From NCBI GenBank assembly GCA_031553835.1, contig JAVBKX010000041.1, positions 1 through 64,000 of the forward strand: 64,000 bases of DNA, read 5' to 3'. Below are positions 28,102-38,050 of this stretch, piece by piece (the stretch's first letter is position 1; the number at the start of each line of letters is the position of its first letter). Position numbers and translations under genes: made by a program. Under the pieces are notes generated by a model. That model saw nothing but the letters and a program-made list of their open reading frames with translations, did not search any database and was not told the origin of the DNA. This stretch comes from JAVBKX01 sp031553835 (GTDB lineage: Bacteria; Bacteroidota; Bacteroidia; Bacteroidales; Azobacteroidaceae).

Positions 28102-30831
28102 ATGAAACGGAACATGACAAAATATATACTAGTAGTTATACTCTTGTTAACTACAAGCCATATTTATTCGCAATCATGGCTTACCCCTGAAGTAGAAAAA
28201 AGAGCGGATGATTTACTGAAAAATATGACAACCCGCGAAAAATTGATTTACATCGGAGGTGTCGATTGGATGTACACCAGAACATTTCCCCGTTTGAACA
28301 TTCCTTCTGTGAAAATGTCAGACGGACCTCAAGGGTTAGGTACGTGGGGAGCTTCTACCGCATATCCCTGCGCTTTAATGCTTGCATCGACATGGAACCG
28401 TGATTTGGCATACGAATACGGACAAGCCCTTGCGTCTGATTGTAAAGCAAGGGGAGTTCATATCCTACTTGGACCGGGTGTGAATATATACCGTGCCGCC
28501 ATGTGTGGACGTAACTTCGAATACATGGGAGAAGACCCGTACCTGGCTGCGCAAACATCAACCGAATATATTAAAGGATTACAAGACAATGGGGTAATGG
28601 GTGTCATCAAACATTTTACCGCAAACTTCCAGGATTATGACCGGAACTATATCAGCTCGGATATTGACGAACGGACTTTGAATGAAATCTATTTTCCTGC
28701 ATTTAAATCAGCAGTTCAGAAAGCGGAAACAGGAGCCGTCATGTCCAGTTATAATTTATTGAACGGCGTATGGACAACAGAAGATCCATGGTTATTGAAA
28801 GAAGTATTGAGAAACCAATGGGGATTCAACGGATTGGTAATGTCGGACTGGGGATCAACTCACAATTGCGTACCTGCTGTCAAAAGCGGACTCGATCTGG
28901 AAATGGCGGGAAATGAAATTGAAAACGAAGATGCGTTACGTAAATATCTTGCTTCAGGTGAAATCTCAATGGATGACATCAACCTGAAAGTAAAACACAT
29001 TTTACGTACTTTAATTGCATTCGGCTTCTTCGACAAAGAACAATTAGACACCACTATTCCGTTGAATAACCCTGCTACAGTAAAAACTGCCCTGGATGTT
29101 TCGAAAGATGGTATCGTACTATTGAAAAATACGGATAATATTCTTCCTGTCAAAGAAAGTGTGAAAAATATCGCAGTAATCGGAAATAATGCTCTGATAC
29201 ATGCTGCCGGAGGAGGTAGCGGGTTAGTAAAACCATTCAGCTATGTATCTTATTTCGACGGATTAAAAAAGCTGGGAGATGAAAAAGGTGTGAATGTTAC
29301 ATATGTCGATATATATGACCACATGCAGAATGTATTGTTTACTTCTTCCTCTTCTCAGGAAAACGGCTTGTATGGCGAATACTTCAATAACAAAGATGTA
29401 TCGGGAACTCCGGTAGCAACAAGAGTTGACAAAAGAATCGGTTTTGAATGGACTGCGGGATGTGATGTGGATAAAGTAAACAAAAACGATTTCTCTGTAA
29501 GATGGACAGGGGAAGTACGTCCTACAGTATCGGGCGAATACGATTTCATTGTCAGTGGAGATGACGGATACCGGTTATTTATTGATAATGTAAAGGTAAT
29601 TGATGAATACAAAGATGGATCATTCAGAGAAAGAAAACATACCAAAACAGTTACCGCAGGCCAGAAATATGCTGTCAAACTGGAATATTACCAGGCGGGA
29701 GGAGGAGCTTCCATTGATTTTGCATGGCAAAAAAAGGGTGACGACAACCGGTTTGAAACAGAACTGAACAAAGCTGACCTGATCATTGCTTTTATCGGGC
29801 ATAATACAAGTAGCGAAGGAGAAGCCAGCGACCGTAGTTTCGGACTCCCAAACGCAGTCGAAGACTTAGTGAAAAAAGCCCAGAAATCTACCAAACCGAT
29901 GGTTGCCGTAGTTAATGCCGGCGGAAACGTATATATGCAGGATTGGGAACCTAAATTGAAAGGATTGGTATGGGGTTGGTATGGCGGACAAGAAGCAGGA
30001 ACCGCTATGGCTCAAATGTTATTTGGAGAAATCAATCCATCAGGAAAACTTCCTGTTACTTTCGAAAAAAGATGGGAAGATAATCCGGTCTATAACAGTT
30101 ATCATGATTCTGACGGAGACAAACATGTAAAATTCACTGAAGGTGTTTTTGTAGGTTACCGTGGATATGATAAACTAAACAGAACTGTTCAATATCCATT
30201 CGGTTACGGATTATCTTATACAACGTTCAAATTATCTGCTATACAAGCCAACAAATTAACTGAAGGCGAAAACTTGGTAGAAGTAAGTTTCAATATCGAA
30301 AACACCGGTTCTATGGCCGGAGCAGAAGTCGTGCAGTTGTATGTAAACAAACAGGGTGGTTCTCCGGTTGAACGTCCGCTCAGAGAGCTTAAAAACTACC
30401 GGAAAGTGTACTTGAATCCGGAAGAAAAGAAAACGGTTACCATGCTGCTTTCAAAAGATGATTTTTCCTACTATAGCATAGAAAGTAAAAAATTTGTTGT
30501 TGACGAAGGAAATTACAAACTGGAATTGGGTGTTTCTTCCAGGGATATCAAATTAAGTGCAGATGTAAATATTGAGGACACAACTTCCGGTGTAAAGAAT
30601 CCGGTTAAAAAAAAAAGTAGCCTGATTCCTGCTGTAGTCAATGCAGGAGAAAAGATTACCATTGGACAGGGTTATTCTGAAAATGTAATAGTTTACAATT
30701 TAAATGGTAGGGAGATTTTCTGTGATACATACACGGAAGTAATTGAAACTAAAGGATTAACACCTGGCATTTACATTGTACGTTATCATAACGATGATGT
30801 TCTTTATACTGAAAAATTTATTGTACAATGA
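28102..30831 (+). CDS. GH3 glycoside hydrolase with inserted PA14 domain, T9SS cargo
   Basis: The 909-residue protein has a signal peptide (about 1-24), a GH3 N-terminal barrel with nucleophile Asp249 in VMSDWGSTH, and a GH3 C-terminal sandwich interrupted by a PA14 domain (about 418-545; GLYGEYFNNKDVSG, GEYDFIVSGDDGYRLFID). A fibronectin-III-like domain follows (about 705-815), then a C-terminal sorting domain (YNLNGREIF...GIYIVRYHNDD). GH3 with a PA14 insert is the layout of many beta-glucosidases, in which PA14 shapes the entry to the active site. The substrate here is unclear: beta-linked residues attached to the mannan, or a companion beta-glucan of the fungal wall. Confidence 0.92.
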   Translation: MKRNMTKYILVVILLLTTSHIYSQSWLTPEVEKRADDLLKNMTTREKLIYIGGVDWMYTRTFPRLNIPSVKMSDGPQGLGTWGASTAYPCALMLASTWNRDLAYEYGQALASDCKARGVHILLGPGVNIYRAAMCGRNFEYMGEDPYLAAQTSTEYIKGLQDNGVMGVIKHFTANFQDYDRNYISSDIDERTLNEIYFPAFKSAVQKAETGAVMSSYNLLNGVWTTEDPWLLKEVLRNQWGFNGLVMSDWGSTHNCVPAVKSGLDLEMAGNEIENEDALRKYLASGEISMDDINLKVKHILRTLIAFGFFDKEQLDTTIPLNNPATVKTALDVSKDGIVLLKNTDNILPVKESVKNIAVIGNNALIHAAGGGSGLVKPFSYVSYFDGLKKLGDEKGVNVTYVDIYDHMQNVLFTSSSSQENGLYGEYFNNKDVSGTPVATRVDKRIGFEWTAGCDVDKVNKNDFSVRWTGEVRPTVSGEYDFIVSGDDGYRLFIDNVKVIDEYKDGSFRERKHTKTVTAGQKYAVKLEYYQAGGGASIDFAWQKKGDDNRFETELNKADLIIAFIGHNTSSEGEASDRSFGLPNAVEDLVKKAQKSTKPMVAVVNAGGNVYMQDWEPKLKGLVWGWYGGQEAGTAMAQMLFGEINPSGKLPVTFEKRWEDNPVYNSYHDSDGDKHVKFTEGVFVGYRGYDKLNRTVQYPFGYGLSYTTFKLSAIQANKLTEGENLVEVSFNIENTGSMAGAEVVQLYVNKQGGSPVERPLRELKNYRKVYLNPEEKKTVTMLLSKDDFSYYSIESKKFVVDEGNYKLELGVSSRDIKLSADVNIEDTTSGVKNPVKKKSSLIPAVVNAGEKITIGQGYSENVIVYNLNGREIFCDTYTEVIETKGLTPGIYIVRYHNDDVLYTEKFIVQ

Positions 30832-30930
30832 TTTCAAAGTGGTACAGGTTCTGAAAATCATTTAACCAAAACATAATTCGGGAAAATTGTGGATAGATTA
30901 AAAACAAAACATAATCTTTTGTGTGATAAC

Positions 30931-32532
30931 ATGAAAAATAAAATCGTTATCCTTTTGCTGATTCTTGCGAATAGTTTGTTCGCCGGTATCCAAGCTCAGG
31001 AAATAGTTGCGACATTAGAGGCGGAAAAAGCCGAATTAACTCTTCCGGCAAAAGTAAAATATGTGACCGGCTATTCAGGTAACGCTTATGTCGGAGATAA
31101 TGACTCCGGAAGCGCTATCCTTTTCAAAAATGTCAATATCGGCAAAGAAGGAACGTATGAATTCAGAACCTATTACACAAGTATGCATATCCGTTCCATA
31201 GCTATAAAGTCAGGAAATTACCCTAAAATAATATCAACCACTCCTACAGGGACACCGGACTGGAATACTCCGCCGGTTGCAGTTATGACTACTTATATTT
31301 ACCTGAACCAGGGTATAAACACCATAGCTATAACTCCTTATAACGGAGGGGGTCCAAACATTGATAAATTCGAAATATTGACCACATCCATTTCAATGCC
31401 TCGTCCCGAACCGGTAAAAATAACATTTGATTATGATCTGACCGACGATAATGTCATGATTGAATCAAACAATACTTCCGACAATCTGGCTTACTTAATT
31501 GATAATGACGAATATACGATGTATTCACCTACAGGTTCTTCTGCTGAGATAAAAATAACATGCGATATGCCCTACCTGTTAACAGGTTATCTCCTTTCGA
31601 CAGGACCCAATGATTCAAAAACCCCTAAAAACTGGAAGTTGGAATATTCGACCGACGGTAATACTTACTCTACCATCGCTCCTTCGAAAGTAGAAGATCT
31701 CGAAAACGGAACAATGTTTCATGTAACCAGAGCACCGCACCAGGAAACAAATAAAGCTGCGCAATATTACAAATTGACGACCCGTGGCGGAACTATCGGT
31801 GAAATTCAATTATTTGGAATTCCTTATCTCGCTAATACCGACAAAAAGAACTTTCCTGCGGATATTACACAAGGGGTAGATATTCGCTCAAAAGTAATGG
31901 GAATACCTTTAGGAGTATATATGTATGGCTCTTTTGATGAAAGATGTTATAACCTTTTTGATCAGGATATGTCGAAAAAATATTATTCAAGTGAGACATC
32001 CAATGTGACAGTCGAAATAGAATTATCCAATCCGGCAGCGCTTGATTATTATACATTGACTTCATGTCAGGACTATCCCGAAAGAGACCCCAAATCATGG
32101 GTCGTCGAAGGATTTGATAGGGATTGGGAACCGGTCAGTGAAGTACACGGATTCGTTTTTCCAACCCGCTATGCAGCCATGAAATTTTATTCAGAAACAG
32201 ATAAAAAATACAGGGGATACCGCTTAAGAACTCTCGAAAATAATGGTGCAAACAGTTTCCAACTACTGAAATGGCAACTATTTGAAAAAGTGGCAGGCGC
32301 CATGAATCAGGTAAATTATCCGGAGTTGACAACCATATATACTTCCGGACAAGAAATAATTATTAAACCGGAAAAAGCCGGAAAGTATTGGATTACAAAC
32401 CTATCCGGACAATTGATATCTTCCGGGCTACTCAATACCACAGAACAAAGTCTGAATATGGAAAGAGGAATCTATATTGTGAAAATTATTGCAGATAAAG
32501 AGGTTTTAGTAAAGAAAGTAGCAATCAAATAA
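30931..32532 (+). CDS. Non-catalytic CBM/discoidin protein with T9SS sorting domain (paralogue B)
   Basis: The protein has 533 residues from ATG 30931; a GTG at 30889 opens the same frame, but the signal peptide (MKNKIVILLLILANSLF) begins at the ATG. It has one CBM6/35-like domain (about 25-150; ATLEAEKAELTLPAKVKYV, very close to paralogue A), two discoidin-like domains (about 155-455) and a type A sorting domain (about 465-533; YWITNLSGQL...GIYIVKIIADK). No catalytic domain is visible. It arose by duplication of paralogue A or the reverse, with gain or loss of one CBM. GH97 begins one base after its stop, so the two are tightly co-expressed. Confidence 0.75.
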   Translation: MKNKIVILLLILANSLFAGIQAQEIVATLEAEKAELTLPAKVKYVTGYSGNAYVGDNDSGSAILFKNVNIGKEGTYEFRTYYTSMHIRSIAIKSGNYPKIISTTPTGTPDWNTPPVAVMTTYIYLNQGINTIAITPYNGGGPNIDKFEILTTSISMPRPEPVKITFDYDLTDDNVMIESNNTSDNLAYLIDNDEYTMYSPTGSSAEIKITCDMPYLLTGYLLSTGPNDSKTPKNWKLEYSTDGNTYSTIAPSKVEDLENGTMFHVTRAPHQETNKAAQYYKLTTRGGTIGEIQLFGIPYLANTDKKNFPADITQGVDIRSKVMGIPLGVYMYGSFDERCYNLFDQDMSKKYYSSETSNVTVEIELSNPAALDYYTLTSCQDYPERDPKSWVVEGFDRDWEPVSEVHGFVFPTRYAAMKFYSETDKKYRGYRLRTLENNGANSFQLLKWQLFEKVAGAMNQVNYPELTTIYTSGQEIIIKPEKAGKYWITNLSGQLISSGLLNTTEQSLNMERGIYIVKIIADKEVLVKKVAIK

Positions 32533-32533
32533 T

Positions 32534-35047
32534 ATGAAAACAACAAAAATCGAATATATCCTTATTTCCGTATTGACAACGCTTTTTGTATGTAATATAA
32601 ACATACAGGCCGACAATATGGTTGCCCAGGTTAGTTCTCCAAACGGAAGCATTAAATTAGAACTGTTTCTGGATGCGAGTGCCGCGATGCACTACCAGGT
32701 GAGTAAAGATTCGGAAATAATCATCTCAAAATCAAAATTGGGCATACAAACTTCAATTTCAGACTTTATGACAGGCCTGAATTTTAACACGGTCACATCA
32801 AAAGCAATAGATGAAAGTTACTCTTTGCCTTCGGGTAAAAAAAGTACTTACATGAATAAATGCAACGAAATAACTGCTTCATTTACCCAATCCGGACATA
32901 CTTTACAGGTAATAGTGCGGGCGTACAATGAAGGCGTCGCATTCAGATATCGGATGGAAGGTTCCGGTAATATCACTGTTAATTCCGAGTTGAGCGAATG
33001 TAAAATTGAAAATGCAGGTCAACTATTCGCCCAAACGTATTCAAAAAACTATAAAAATATCACAGAAGAACCCGATTTGGAAATATTGGGTTGTGTCCAA
33101 AAACATATATCATTGCCGTTGCTCGCAAAAACAACCACTAATTATGTTTTGATAACTGAAGCAATGGTAAACGGAGAATATGCAGCTTCACAGTTAACTT
33201 TCAACGAAGAAACACAAGCCTTCAGATATCAGCCGGTCGGTTCTGTGACGGCCGCTATGCCATTCCAAACTCCATGGAGAACATTGTTTATAGGTTCCTT
33301 AAATGTGATGGCAGAATCAACCATGCTGGAAAATTTGAACACACCAACTGCAATGACAGACTTATCCTGGATAAAACCCGGTCGCGCCGCATGGAATTAT
33401 GGAGGCGAAGACACATCAGATTATTTGTCTTCCGGAAATATCTATGCATATATCGATTGGGCCAAAGAAATGGGATGGGAATACTTCTCATTAGACCGGG
33501 GTTGGAGTAATAAAATTACCTTAAGCCAGATAATCAACTATGCAACTTCAAAGGGAATAGGAATATTTATCTGGGTCAATCAAAGTACTCTATCTGCTAA
33601 TAAAACGGACCTTCAAAAGACCTTGGCTAATTGGAAATCGTTAGGTGTAAAAGGATTGAAAGTGGATTTCTGGGAAGATGATTCCCAAACAATGATGAAG
33701 AAATATGATTTATTGTTACAGGTCGCCTCGGAACAAAAGTTGATGCTGGATTTTCAATCATCGACAAAACCCAGTGGTTTAAGAAGAACATGGCCTCATC
33801 TATTAACTACTGAAGCCGTTTTAAGCAATGCCTATTATGCAACAAGTCCGGCCGTTATATCAGCAGAGCATAATATTAGTTCGGCAATTATAAGAAATGT
33901 TTTAGGTTCTACGGATTATTGCCCCGTTGATTTTGCTTATAAAAACGGCCGGATATTGTATGGTACAACATGGGCGCACCAACTGGCTCTCTCAGTTGTT
34001 TTTGAATCCGGCATACAGCATATTAACGATGCACCTGGCAATATAACCTATAATATCTCCGCCGATTTTCTCAAAAAATTGCCGGCTGCATGGGATGATG
34101 TCAAATGCCTGGAAGCTGAGCCGAAAAAATATTATACTATAGCCCGGAAAAAGGGAGAAGACTGGTTTGTAGCCTCATTAAACAGAGAAAGCCGTAACAT
34201 GGAAATTAACCTTTCTTTTTTAACCCCGGGAAAAACATATAGTGCTTACATCTACAAAGACGGAAGTTGTCCTTCCGAAATGTTGTTTGAATACAAGGAA
34301 AATCTGACTTCATCCGATAAAATAGCACTATTTCTTGCAACAAATGGAGGAACGGCCATGATTTTATCCCCTTTAACATCCTATACGAAAATGGTAAGTG
34401 ATAAATACGAAGCGGAAGCGGCCAACAATATCATACCTTTCGGAGTAGCTGTGAAAACAGACATAGACAGCTTGTGTTCCAACAAACAATATGTGTCTTC
34501 AATAGGTAAGGGGCGTAGTCTGACATTCCAGAAAATCAGGGTTCCCCAATCAGGAACTTATGCCGTTACATTCTACTACATGGCAGAAGCAAACAGGTAT
34601 GCTTATCTGAAGGTAAACGGAAAAGACGAATCATGGAGAGAATATACGTTTGTGGGTACAGGAACAGAAAGTGGCTCAGCTCTCGGAATCAAAACTATTA
34701 TAGTGGATTTGCAGGCCAATACTGATAATGTAATCGAATTTGGCAATTACAACGATTATGCTCCCGCCCTCGACAGAATCTCAATTTTAAGATCAGGTAG
34801 CAGCAGCACAGGAGTCGAAGATATAAAAAACAGCAAATCGGCCGACATTTATCCAATTGATGATCAAATAGTTATAGAATGTGAAACTTTCACTACTTAT
34901 AAGATATACAATACCATTGGACAATTGATTATCAATGGTGAATTCAATGGGGGAACAGAAATGATCCCCACACCGGGTAAAGGTATTTATATTGTGAGGA
35001 TTGAGGCTGACAATATGGATTATTCGAAAAAAATTATTATAAAATAA
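32534..35047 (+). CDS. GH97 alpha-glycosidase (retaining type) with CBM and T9SS sorting domain
   Basis: This 837-residue protein has a signal peptide (about 1-26), the GH97 N-terminal sandwich (about 30-285; SPNGSIKLELFLD), a barrel (about 290-560) and the GH97 C-terminal domain, followed by a CBM6/35-like domain (about 625-755; YEAEAANNI...ALDRISIL) and a sorting domain (about 770-837). Asp378 in GLKVDFWEDD matches the nucleophile that distinguishes retaining GH97 enzymes (for example alpha-galactosidases) from inverting SusB-type glucosidases, where this Asp is absent. So alpha-galactosidase-like chemistry is more likely than SusB-like. It starts one base after the preceding gene. Confidence 0.88.
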   Translation: MKTTKIEYILISVLTTLFVCNINIQADNMVAQVSSPNGSIKLELFLDASAAMHYQVSKDSEIIISKSKLGIQTSISDFMTGLNFNTVTSKAIDESYSLPSGKKSTYMNKCNEITASFTQSGHTLQVIVRAYNEGVAFRYRMEGSGNITVNSELSECKIENAGQLFAQTYSKNYKNITEEPDLEILGCVQKHISLPLLAKTTTNYVLITEAMVNGEYAASQLTFNEETQAFRYQPVGSVTAAMPFQTPWRTLFIGSLNVMAESTMLENLNTPTAMTDLSWIKPGRAAWNYGGEDTSDYLSSGNIYAYIDWAKEMGWEYFSLDRGWSNKITLSQIINYATSKGIGIFIWVNQSTLSANKTDLQKTLANWKSLGVKGLKVDFWEDDSQTMMKKYDLLLQVASEQKLMLDFQSSTKPSGLRRTWPHLLTTEAVLSNAYYATSPAVISAEHNISSAIIRNVLGSTDYCPVDFAYKNGRILYGTTWAHQLALSVVFESGIQHINDAPGNITYNISADFLKKLPAAWDDVKCLEAEPKKYYTIARKKGEDWFVASLNRESRNMEINLSFLTPGKTYSAYIYKDGSCPSEMLFEYKENLTSSDKIALFLATNGGTAMILSPLTSYTKMVSDKYEAEAANNIIPFGVAVKTDIDSLCSNKQYVSSIGKGRSLTFQKIRVPQSGTYAVTFYYMAEANRYAYLKVNGKDESWREYTFVGTGTESGSALGIKTIIVDLQANTDNVIEFGNYNDYAPALDRISILRSGSSSTGVEDIKNSKSADIYPIDDQIVIECETFTTYKIYNTIGQLIINGEFNGGTEMIPTPGKGIYIVRIEADNMDYSKKIIIK

Positions 35048-35070
35048 CACATTGTGAAATTATAAGAATC

Positions 35071-36492
35071 ATGAAACACATAACTCTTTTACTATTAAGC
35101 CTGTTTTGCACATTCGGATGGACATCTGCCGCCACTTATGAAAATTTATATGTTGTTGGAAGCGGGTGCATAGCCGGCTGGGATACGGGAAAAGCCATTC
35201 CGATGACCAATAAAGGAAACGGAATGTTCACATGGACAGGTATTCTGTATGGTAAAGCCATCCGCGATAATGGACAGGCCCGTTTCAAATTCCTTGTGAC
35301 AAGGAATTGGAGTCCTTGCTTTACCTGCCAGGTCAAAGTCGATGGACATTTTATGCTAACTTCTGAGGTAGAGACTGATATTTATGAGTTCGATGGTAAC
35401 GGAAAAGATAATGCTTTCCAAGTCAGTTCAAGTGGGACTTATACCATCAACGTGAATCTGAATACAAATAAGATGGTATGTACTAAAATTTCTGATGACA
35501 TAACAACTGATTTGGATAATTTCACCAAAGAATCATTCAGGGCTTCCAACGGAGAAACTTTGAAGTATCGAAAATTAGTTCCTATTGCTAAAGAAAATGG
35601 CGCCAAATATCCTTTGGTTATTGTTCTGCATGGAGCAGGCGAAAGAGGTTCTGACAATGAAAGCCAGTTAAAATACGGAGGTGAGTTGTTCGCCAAAAAA
35701 TCAAACAGGGAAGCATATCCCGCTTATGTGTTGTTTCCGCAATGTCCTTCCAACTATTTCTGGCCATTCAATGCACAACCTGCTTCTTATACGGCAACTA
35801 CTTTTCCGGTAGATTATCCGGTATCTTCCGCGATAAAACAAGTAAAAGAATTGATTGATTCTTATCTGGCCATGGACGATGTAGATAAAGACTGTGTGTA
35901 TATCTCCGGCCTATCGATGGGTGGAATGGGAACATTCGACATTGTGTGCCGTTTCCCGGAAATATTCGCGGCAGCCCTTCCTATTTGCGGTGGAATAAAT
36001 GTAGAACGCTTGGACAGTAAGGTAAAAGACATCTACTGGCGTATTTTTCACGGAGGAGGGGATGGAACTGTAACTGTAAAAAATTCGCGAGATGCCAATA
36101 CCAAATTGAGCGGATTGGGCGCCAATGTCGAATACATCGAATTTCCCGGAGTTGGCCATGATGCATGGAATAATGCATTTGGACGGGAAGACTATTTATC
36201 ATGGATGTTCTCAAAAACACGCAAGTCAACTTCCGGAATAAAGAACGCCGAAGAAAAGAAAATTCCCAAAATCTATTGTGGTAATAATCATCTATACCTG
36301 GAAATAGAAGATTCCGGAACATTCCGGATTAATCTGTACTCGATTTCAGGAGCATTACATCATTCTTTTACAGATAATAATGCGACCAATGATGTTCGAA
36401 AAGAATATCCTCTCACATTTCTGGGCAAAGGAATTTATTTTATTGAAATACAAACAAATAGCAATCGATTTGTTTCAAAAATATGCATATAG
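35071..36492 (+). CDS. SusE/F-like module fused to an alpha/beta-hydrolase esterase, T9SS cargo
   Basis: The 473-residue protein has a signal peptide (about 1-20), a SusE/F-like binding module (about 23-145; YENLYVVGSGCIAGW, CFTC), an alpha/beta-hydrolase domain (about 155-385) and a sorting domain (about 400-473). The triad is Ser282 in SGLSMGGMG, Asp331 in GGGDGTV and His363 in GVGHDAW; the oxyanion region is VLHGAGERG. The domain resembles the PHB-depolymerase/CE1-like esterases and peptidase-S9-like hydrolases of PULs. A deacylase acting on an acylated glycan is the best guess. A SusE/F-type module carrying an enzyme is unusual, as these modules normally sit in non-catalytic lipoproteins. 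Confidence 0.85.
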   Translation: MKHITLLLLSLFCTFGWTSAATYENLYVVGSGCIAGWDTGKAIPMTNKGNGMFTWTGILYGKAIRDNGQARFKFLVTRNWSPCFTCQVKVDGHFMLTSEVETDIYEFDGNGKDNAFQVSSSGTYTINVNLNTNKMVCTKISDDITTDLDNFTKESFRASNGETLKYRKLVPIAKENGAKYPLVIVLHGAGERGSDNESQLKYGGELFAKKSNREAYPAYVLFPQCPSNYFWPFNAQPASYTATTFPVDYPVSSAIKQVKELIDSYLAMDDVDKDCVYISGLSMGGMGTFDIVCRFPEIFAAALPICGGINVERLDSKVKDIYWRIFHGGGDGTVTVKNSRDANTKLSGLGANVEYIEFPGVGHDAWNNAFGREDYLSWMFSKTRKSTSGIKNAEEKKIPKIYCGNNHLYLEIEDSGTFRINLYSISGALHHSFTDNNATNDVRKEYPLTFLGKGIYFIEIQTNSNRFVSKICI

Positions 36493-36555
36493 CAATTTTA
36501 TGAGATTGAATGTTACATTTTTATTTATTGTTAAATTTTTAAAAATTAAAAAATC

Positions 36556-37938
36556 ATGAAAAAAATGACTTTTTTATTATTGAGTTTGTTTTCTTTCCTG
36601 GCATTTGCGTCGGCTGCCAGTTATGAAAACTTGTATCTTATTGGAAATGCGACTACAGCTGGTTGGACTACAGACGATGGTAAAATTACGATGACAAAAG
36701 AGAGTGATGGAGTTTTCACATGGACAGGACCATTGAAAAATAAAGCTGATGGAGACAATGGACAACTAAGATTTAAATTTATTGTTGGAAACGATTGGAC
36801 TCCTTCAATTACTTGCAGGTATAATGTTGAAGGACATGTAGAAATAACTTCCGGGGTAGAAGTCGATGTTTATGAGTATTCAGGTGGTGATGGTACATTT
36901 GACAATGCTTTTCAGGTTACCGAAACTGCTGAATATAAGATTGATGTAAACCTGAACACCATGAAAATGACAGTTACCAAAACAGGCGACATTGACCCAA
37001 TTGAGGACAAACCTGATTATAATCAGTTATACATTGTCGGTGGCGCGTTATATGAGGATGCAAACTGGGAATTATCCGGTGCGATTGCAATGACCAAAGT
37101 TGAAGAAGGAGTGTTTATCTGGAGTGGAGAGCTATATGCTAATACAGAGACCCGTGAAGATGGAAACCTATTTAAATTTTTAAATACTCAAGACTGGGCT
37201 AATTCTATTAATCCTGATAATGATTATGAATTTGCCGTAGATACAGATTACAATTTAACTTACAAAAAAGACGATAAAAAATTCAAAGTAACAACCCCAG
37301 GCATTTACACCATCAGAGTAAACTTAAAAGAAATGAAAGTACACATAGTTGCTGGTGTAATTGAAGAAAAACCTAATTTGAATGAATTATATATTGTCGG
37401 TAACGCTACAGAAGCGGGGTGGGATCCGGAAAATCCAATTGAAATGACAAAAGTTTCAGAAGGTGTATTCACTTGGACAGGTACTCTTAGCACAGAAAAC
37501 GGAAATGAATTCAAATTCCTGAATGTAAAAGGAGTATGGCGTAATTCTATCAATCCTGCAGATGGCGATATTGATTTTCTAGTGGATACCGATTATAATT
37601 TGAATTATCGTCCTTATGAAGGTAGCCCAAATGACTACAAATTTAAAGTGACAACTGCCGGAACTTATACCATCAGAGTGGACTTAAATGAAATGAAATT
37701 GCGCATTACTGCTGGAACTACCGGACTTCCAACTATTGCTATGCTTCCATTTGAAGTAATCGTTTTAGAAGGTTCTTTCAATATAGTTACTGAAAATAAT
37801 AATAAAATTCAAGCAGTACAATTATTTGATATAACCGGAAAAAATTTGAAGAATGAAAATCTTTCAAAAGGGGTTTACATTATAAAAGTAAAGTATAACG
37901 ATAAAGAATATATTCAAAAAGTAATACTTCAAAAATAA
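36556..37938 (+). CDS. Three-module SusE/F-like binding protein with T9SS sorting domain
   Basis: The 460-residue protein has a signal peptide (about 1-20) and three SusE/F-like modules (about 22-143, 152-270 and 275-395). Each opens with a variant of NLYIVGxA-xxxGW followed by AMTK-xxGVFTW, and each ends with a TYTIRVNLKEMK-type strand. A type A sorting domain closes the protein (about 400-460; VQLFDITGKNL...GVYIIKVKYND). No catalytic region is present. It should be a multivalent glycan-capture protein exported by the T9SS. It is the last gene of the main PUL transcript, which ends at the terminator 28 bases downstream. Confidence 0.8.
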   Translation: MKKMTFLLLSLFSFLAFASAASYENLYLIGNATTAGWTTDDGKITMTKESDGVFTWTGPLKNKADGDNGQLRFKFIVGNDWTPSITCRYNVEGHVEITSGVEVDVYEYSGGDGTFDNAFQVTETAEYKIDVNLNTMKMTVTKTGDIDPIEDKPDYNQLYIVGGALYEDANWELSGAIAMTKVEEGVFIWSGELYANTETREDGNLFKFLNTQDWANSINPDNDYEFAVDTDYNLTYKKDDKKFKVTTPGIYTIRVNLKEMKVHIVAGVIEEKPNLNELYIVGNATEAGWDPENPIEMTKVSEGVFTWTGTLSTENGNEFKFLNVKGVWRNSINPADGDIDFLVDTDYNLNYRPYEGSPNDYKFKVTTAGTYTIRVDLNEMKLRITAGTTGLPTIAMLPFEVIVLEGSFNIVTENNNKIQAVQLFDITGKNLKNENLSKGVYIIKVKYNDKEYIQKVILQK

Positions 37939-37965
37939 GATCATTGTCTCGAAGTAGATAAAAAC

Positions 37966-38025
37966 AGGACACGGAATATACGGAAATCAATCCATGCTTT
38001 GTCGTATATTCCGTGTCCTTTATTC
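37966..38025 (+). terminator. Rho-independent terminator ending the main PUL operon
   Basis: AGGACACGGAATATACG (37966-37982) pairs perfectly with CGTATATTCCGTGTCCT (38003-38019), a 17-bp stem with a 20-base loop, followed by a T-rich run (TTATTCTATTTT). Confidence 0.9.
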
Positions 38026-38050
38026 TATTTTACTAATTATCACATGAAAA

